NCBI GenBank assembly: GCA_029862725.1
Contig: JAOTWT010000074.1
Span: 1 to 10,078 of the forward strand
DNA length: 10,078 nt
Direction of reading: 5' to 3'
Origin: Acidobacteriota bacterium
GTDB lineage: Bacteria; Acidobacteriota; Blastocatellia; Pyrinomonadales; Pyrinomonadaceae
Part shown: in pieces, positions 6,800 through 10,078 of the stretch
How positions within the stretch are numbered: position 1 is the first letter of the stretch
How the letters are laid out: the number at the start of each line of letters is the position of its first letter
The notes under the pieces: model-generated
What the model was told of the DNA's origin: nothing
Database searches by the model: none
Seen by the model: only the letters and a program-made list of their open reading frames with translations
Translations under genes and position numbers: made by a program

Positions 6800-8542
6800 T
6801 TACTTCTCTGCGACACCCAGGACAAAGTTGCTAACGGCCGTCAAACCATTCGCGAGGCTGCTCGAGTTATATACAATGTCCGAGGCACCCCCGCCGGACA
6901 AGTCATATTTTGGCCCTGTCCAGCCTGCTGCGAGGTTGTTTGGATCGTACGGCGAAACCACGATATTTCCCTGAAGCGTACCGGTACCGCCGCCGCTCCT
7001 TTCCACGCCTTGTGCTCCGGTGACGATGATCAATCCGTTAAAGTTGAAATTACCCTCCAGGGTCAGCTTTCCGGTTACAACAAGAATCCCTCCCCCAGCG
7101 CCGCTGAACTCCAGGTCCCCGTCACAAAACGTAATGCCACGTGCGTTCGCGTTGTCGCCAACATTCGGCGGTACGACGCCGCTTGGAAAGTACCGACCAG
7201 ACGACTGCGACACGTTGCGCAGAGCCTGAATCGTCTGATCCAGATTTGCGGCGGACTGCAGCCATGTCGGCAGCTCGGCCGAGACGTTGGCCGGTGTCCC
7301 CACGACATCACCGTTAAACGGGTGCGGCGGAAGTCCATCGACAGAGTCCTGTATAACGTCCAGATTCGCATCGTTTGTTGCTCCGATCGGCGGAATCTGC
7401 AGGTCCGAAACAGCGTCTTCGCCGGAGTACTCGGTCACATTCGATGAACCGGGTGCAAACACAAAACCGGTTGACGAACCAACCATCGTAAGTGTTGCAG
7501 GAGCCGTCATGCCATTAAAAAAGTTCTTTTGGACGATAGCTTCAAGCTGTTTTCGCGCGCCCCTCGGGCCAAACCCTACAGACCGAACGCGAAGCCTGAT
7601 GGGCTCCGCCGGGGTTGTCGAACCCAAAAGATCGGTCCTGCCGGCGTTTACATTCGGCGGATTCAGGTTCAGCGGGTCGGCAACGAACGTAGTTGTGCTT
7701 CCCATCAATTCAAAAGCGATTGAATCCAAGTTTATTTTCGATGACCCGACCGATGTAGGCGTGATTGTTCCGGCTTCGATGTAACCCCGGACCACACGGG
7801 TCGCGGTATAGGGCACCGTCATGTTTACTTCAATGGAAAACCTGACGTCGTCGGCAAGCGTTGCGCCGGCGCCGGTTGTCGTCAACCTGAAATATCCGAA
7901 ATCCGTTGCCGCCATTCCCGAAGATACATCAACATTTGCAGCGAACGCAGGCGTATATGTGATTGTCACGGTATTGCCGCCCGAGCCAAATGTCTTAGAC
8001 GTTCCGGACCCGTCTATGTTTCCGGTGGTGCTGTACGAGATTGCACTCCCCGTATTATCTGGATCGTCGATCCGCAATGAAAACGCGTATCCTCTATCCG
8101 GGGTGTATCCACCGGCGCCGATCGTAACGCGATCCGCGACCGCCGCACCTGTCGGCGTGTAGTTGTAATTGATCCATCTCGAGAGCCTTGCATTGGTACT
8201 GGGATCTCCCGGCAGATTTGAGGCTGAAAGATCAATTGCGCGCTTAAAATCAATTAAGTTCGCAGGGTCCGTCGCTGGCTTTGTGTCATCCAAAAGCACG
8301 GACGGGACGGTATTCCCCCGAAGAACATTCAAAACCGACTGAATACCACTCTCGGCAGCATTATAGGCCTGCTGTTCAGCCGTGGCGTCAGTAACGTTTG
8401 CCGTATTCATCGAAGATTCGAGAAGCAAACCAGCACTTGCCGCCAGCAAAAGGAACGCCATCAGCAGCACCATTACCATCGCGGCACCTTTTTCGCTCTC
8501 GCGGTGGGAAACGTCGACCTTTTTGTTTTCGAGTTTTGACAT
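6800..8542 (-). CDS. PilX-like type IV pilus assembly protein
   Basis: 580 residues, much larger than Pseudomonas PilX (about 195). The N-terminus has the PilX pattern: a charged leader ending EKG (residues 17-19), a hydrophobic helix (22-43, AMVMVLLMAFLLLAASAGLLL), then AYNAAESGIQSVLNVLR (about 63-80), the helix shared by PilX-type minor pilins. Cleavage after Gly19 would leave an N-terminal Ala, and position +5 is not Glu, as is common for PilX and GspK types. The long remainder is Gly, Ser, Thr and Asn rich and beta-rich, suggesting an exported domain. Residues about 470-535 repeat short strands separated by glycines (DLEFSGAGGGILVVTGKLTL and following), possibly a beta-helix. The only cysteine is Cys473. 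ATG 8542 has AGGT about 8 nt upstream and lies 18 nt after the PilW-like stop. It is the last gene of the minor-pilin run and is followed by a terminator candidate. PilX proteins join the tip or priming complex of the pilus. Confidence 0.85.
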   Translation of the reverse strand: MSKLENKKVDVSHRESEKGAAMVMVLLMAFLLLAASAGLLLESSMNTANVTDATAEQQAYNAAESGIQSVLNVLRGNTVPSVLLDDTKPATDPANLIDFKRAIDLSASNLPGDPSTNARLSRWINYNYTPTGAAVADRVTIGAGGYTPDRGYAFSLRIDDPDNTGSAISYSTTGNIDGSGTSKTFGSGGNTVTITYTPAFAANVDVSSGMAATDFGYFRLTTTGAGATLADDVRFSIEVNMTVPYTATRVVRGYIEAGTITPTSVGSSKINLDSIAFELMGSTTTFVADPLNLNPPNVNAGRTDLLGSTTPAEPIRLRVRSVGFGPRGARKQLEAIVQKNFFNGMTAPATLTMVGSSTGFVFAPGSSNVTEYSGEDAVSDLQIPPIGATNDANLDVIQDSVDGLPPHPFNGDVVGTPANVSAELPTWLQSAANLDQTIQALRNVSQSSGRYFPSGVVPPNVGDNANARGITFCDGDLEFSGAGGGILVVTGKLTLEGNFNFNGLIIVTGAQGVERSGGGTGTLQGNIVVSPYDPNNLAAGWTGPKYDLSGGGASDIVYNSSSLANGLTAVSNFVLGVAEK

Positions 8543-8560
8543 AGCTTTTACCTGCGCGTC

Positions 8561-9178
8561 TTAGTATTGATTTAGCATGTAATTGGAGTTACGCAATGTA
8601 ACATCGGATGTATACGTAACCGTCTGCCCGGTAGGCTGTCCTTGAACCTCATCCAGGATTACTGTCACCGTCACGCGGACGCGGCCCGTGTTTGTGGAGG
8701 CCGTATCGCTCAATGTCGGTGTTGAAGAAGCCCCGAAATAGTCAAAATACTGGAATGTGACACTGCTGACCCTATTTATGACCGCCGACGTTTGAGGTGT
8801 GTCGTTAGGATCGTACCTGACGATCGAATTCGTCGCGGTGTCAAAAAAGTAGGTCACGTCTTCACCCGGACTCGAGATCGTTAAATCCGAATTGTCAGAG
8901 TTCGTCCGGAAATGGAGTTGTGATTCATCGGAATCGGCCGTGACTATCCCATTGTGCGTCAAACCATATCCTGAGTTACTGATCTCGCGCGAAAGGACAT
9001 TGAGCGCCGCTTGCGAGGCGGTCAAAGCGTCTGTTTTGCTGCTTTCGCGGTCGCGAATCCCGACCGCATCTGCAAAAATTGTTGACACGACCGCTAAAAG
9101 CACAAGGATAAGAGTCATTGACAATATCAACTCGACTACCGAAAAGCCCTTCTGCTCTTTTATTTCTTTTTTTGCCAT
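8561..9178 (-). CDS. PilW-like minor type IV prepilin
   Basis: 205 residues from ATG 9178; ATG 9181 and GTG 9187 are also in frame. AGGTG at 9189-9185 sits 6 nt before 9178 and overlaps the pilV-like stop codon. The prepilin signal is classic: leader MAKKEIKEQKG, cleavage after Gly11, then FSVVE with Glu at +5, and a hydrophobic helix LILSMTLILVLLAVVSTIFA. This is cut and N-methylated by PilD prepilin peptidase and assembled through the membrane helix. Next come QAALNVLSREISNSGYGL, typical of PilW and GspJ proteins, and a beta-rich C-terminal domain containing VTYFFDTATNSIVRYD, RVSSVTFQYFDYFG and RVRVTVTVILDEV, a pattern seen in PilW. No cysteines are present. The neighbours (PilV-like before, PilX-like after) match the usual minor-pilin order and support PilW rather than GspJ of a type II secretion system, though the two are related. 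Confidence 0.87.
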   Translation of the reverse strand: MAKKEIKEQKGFSVVELILSMTLILVLLAVVSTIFADAVGIRDRESSKTDALTASQAALNVLSREISNSGYGLTHNGIVTADSDESQLHFRTNSDNSDLTISSPGEDVTYFFDTATNSIVRYDPNDTPQTSAVINRVSSVTFQYFDYFGASSTPTLSDTASTNTGRVRVTVTVILDEVQGQPTGQTVTYTSDVTLRNSNYMLNQY

Positions 9179-9184
9179 CATTAG

Positions 9185-9189
9185 CACCT
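9185..9189 (-). promoter_or_regulatory. Shine-Dalgarno AGGTG for the PilW-like gene
   Basis: AGGTG overlaps the TAG stop of the PilV-like gene and lies 6 nt before ATG 9178 and 3 nt before ATG 9181. This favours 9178 as start and suggests the two genes are translationally coupled. Confidence 0.5.
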
Positions 9190-9721
9190 AATTTGCTCGT
9201 ACCCGTCTCAGGATCACGACGGCAGGGACCGACGCCTGCCAACCCGGAGTCGGACGATCAAGCGACACTGCGACGGTGACCTCCTTGACCGTGGTCGTAT
9301 TGTCCACTTGCACGCCGGCTGCAAAGGGATCGTCGTCAACAACGATGTTTACACGGAATCTGTTGTTGTTCGGCAGAATAACGGTCTTTACGGGTTGAAC
9401 TCCACCTGAAAGCGCTGAATCGATGACCGTCGGGGTGAATTTACCGCTGCGCATCTTCTCGACCTGTTGCTGCATGATCGCGAGTGCTTGGGATCGCGAG
9501 TTATTTCCCGCGTTGTAAATAATCGCCCACGTAAACGCTAAAAATACCCCTAGAAGTGCGACAAGAAGGACGACGAGCGCCAGCACAACTTCAATCAACG
9601 AAAACCCTTTCTCAGCGTCCCGCCGGGCTTTTTCACAGGACGCTCCGGGCAGGCGGAAACCTAGGATAGTCGAGCGCCGTACACAAGCGGGTACACGCAG
9701 TTTTTTAGTGCCTATCTGCAT
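9188..9721 (-). CDS. PilV-like minor type IV prepilin with long leader
   Basis: 177 residues from ATG 9721. This start is chosen because AAGGAG lies 9 nt upstream. The frame is open to 9763, but starting there would overlap the previous gene by 52 nt and ignore that site. The prepilin motif EKG|FSLIE has cleavage after Gly39 and Glu at +5, followed by a long hydrophobic helix VVLALVVLLVALLGVFLAF. After the helix come QALAIMQQQVEKMRSGKF and a mostly beta C-terminal part (TVKEVTVAVSLDRP, VPAVVILRRVR), as in PilV and GspI-type proteins. The leader is 39 residues and has no later ATG, GTG or TTG in frame before the cleavage site; usual type IVa leaders are much shorter. It overlaps the upstream pilin gene by 10 nt and stops just before the PilW-like gene. 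The role is as a minor subunit of the pilus tip or priming complex. Confidence 0.87.
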   Translation of the reverse strand: MQIGTKKLRVPACVRRSTILGFRLPGASCEKARRDAEKGFSLIEVVLALVVLLVALLGVFLAFTWAIIYNAGNNSRSQALAIMQQQVEKMRSGKFTPTVIDSALSGGVQPVKTVILPNNNRFRVNIVVDDDPFAAGVQVDNTTTVKEVTVAVSLDRPTPGWQASVPAVVILRRVRAN

Positions 9722-10078
9722 TGTCCGTTGCTCCTTACAGACATCGGTGACACGCAAACGCATCCAGAGTCAGCGGGGCGTTCGTTCCGCAGACAGATAT
9801 CCACGACGGGCGTAGGGCTTGAATTTGGCGTAGGGCTCGGCGTCGGCGTTGGAACGGGTGTTGGTGTCGTGGGGTCGGGGGTCGGCGTTATCGCGGGCGT
9901 ACCCACAGGCGCACCAGAACCGGGTAAGACCGTCACCATCGGATCGATATCCGCGGTGGTACTTATGTTACCCACTGTCGGATTCGCAAACGTATCCGGC
10001 GTTTCGCCGAATTGGTACATCCTAACTGTACCGGTTGGCGAAATGGAGACGATATACGCGTTTTCTCGGGACGCCGTC
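9712..10078 (-). CDS. Partial FimT/GspH-like minor pilin with Pro/Thr stalk and Cys-rich knob
   Basis: The gene continues past the right edge; 121 C-terminal residues are visible, and the ATG at 10020 is internal. The first visible residues, ending AYIVSISPTGTVRMYQFG, match the closing strand of FimT, FimU and GspH-type pilins (a Pro-Thr-Gly turn before a final strand). The N-terminal prepilin signal is therefore expected off the window. After a short acidic and small-residue linker comes a stalk of alternating Thr-Pro (visible residues about 60-91). The last ~28 residues hold four cysteines spaced C-x10-C-x-C-x11-C with VRSNGQC at the end. This resembles small disulfide knobs such as EGF or TIL-like modules, but the match is loose. 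Standard FimT-type pilins end soon after the pilin domain, so this is an added extension. The position directly upstream of PilV-, PilW- and PilX-like genes supports a FimU or FimT role. Exposure and adhesion are inferred. Confidence 0.75.
   Translation of the reverse strand, partial: TASRENAYIVSISPTGTVRMYQFGETPDTFANPTVGNISTTADIDPMVTVLPGSGAPVGTPAITPTPDPTTPTPVPTPTPSPTPNSSPTPVVDICLRNERPADSGCVCVSPMSVRSNGQCR
9731..9736 (-). promoter_or_regulatory. Shine-Dalgarno AAGGAG for the PilV-like gene
   Basis: On the minus strand AAGGAG precedes ATG 9721 by 9 nt. It lies inside the final codons of the upstream pilin gene and is the strongest ribosome site in the pilus cluster, which fixes the PilV-like start. 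Confidence 0.7.
9805..9900 (-). repeat. Low-complexity Thr-Pro coding repeat
   Basis: The stretch encodes a run of about 32 residues dominated by Thr-Pro pairs, with Ser, Asp, Val and Asn breaks. On the plus strand it reads as imperfect GGTGTT- or GGCGTT-like units. Such tracts are prone to length change between strains and usually form a stiff extended linker in exported proteins. Confidence 0.75.

Noticed and set aside
6755..7447. A 230-codon open frame on the plus strand opposite the pilX-like gene
   Set aside because: It is antisense to a well-supported pilin-type gene, its product is rich in Arg and Cys without any domain, and no ribosome site precedes it.
7287..8162. Further plus-strand open frames of 165 and 113 codons over the pilX-like gene
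   Set aside because: They are shadow frames caused by the Gly/Thr/Ser-rich codon pattern on the other strand; neither has a recognisable motif.
9722..9763. Longer start (TTG/GTG-type, 14 more codons) for the PilV-like gene
   Set aside because: It would extend the overlap with the upstream pilin to 52 nt, and the AAGGAG at 9736-9731 clearly serves ATG 9721.
9805..9900. Repeated GGCGTT/GGTGTT-like units considered as CRISPR or intergenic repeat
   Set aside because: Units are short, imperfect and in frame as Thr-Pro codons on the minus strand; there are no spacers.

Overview
The window is a stretch of bacterial chromosome with moderate to slightly high GC (judged by eye). It holds the distal end of a respiratory complex I operon on the plus strand (1-5994) and a type IV pilus minor-pilin cluster on the minus strand (6014-10078). 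The two halves converge with only 19 nt between their stop codons. A 14-subunit-type NADH dehydrogenase together with a fimT/pilV/pilW/pilX-type set fits a Gram-negative, respiring bacterium. My impression is Acidobacteriota (Blastocatellia-like), from overall style only; no rRNA or marker gene here proves it.

Plus strand. A secreted-looking protein with a C-terminal SH3-like domain is cut by the left edge and ends 9 nt before nuoM. NuoM and NuoN are complete antiporter-like proton-pumping subunits with all the expected membrane Glu and Lys residues. A clear hairpin sits in the 67-nt spacer between them. One nucleotide after the nuoN stop begins a chloramphenicol-acetyltransferase-fold protein with its Ser/His/Asp residues retained. 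It overlaps (ATGA) a 158-residue protein I do not recognise, which is followed closely by a stand-alone class I glutamine amidotransferase with an intact Cys-His-Glu triad but an unusual nucleophile elbow. The tight packing suggests all these genes are read on one message. Acyltransferase, unknown protein and amidotransferase form a possible small modification pathway that uses the nuo transcript. This is the part of the window most likely to be undescribed.

Minus strand, in order of transcription. The C-terminal part of a FimT/GspH-like minor pilin carries a Pro/Thr-rich stalk and a four-cysteine knob. It overlaps by 10 nt a PilV-like prepilin with an unusually long leader. A PilW-like prepilin and a large 580-residue PilX-like protein follow. 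A GC palindrome plus T-rich tract after pilX looks like a terminator. Beyond it lies a single-pass membrane protein of unknown function. No pilY1 or pilE follows pilX, unlike the classical Pseudomonas-type order. The four pilins would form a tip or priming complex of the type IV pilus, with the Pro/Thr-stalked cysteine knob a candidate exposed adhesive element.

No tRNA, rRNA, CRISPR array, insertion sequence or phage gene was seen. The longest gene-free stretch is the 81-nt gap at 6719-6799, so there is no gene-free region over 300 nt.
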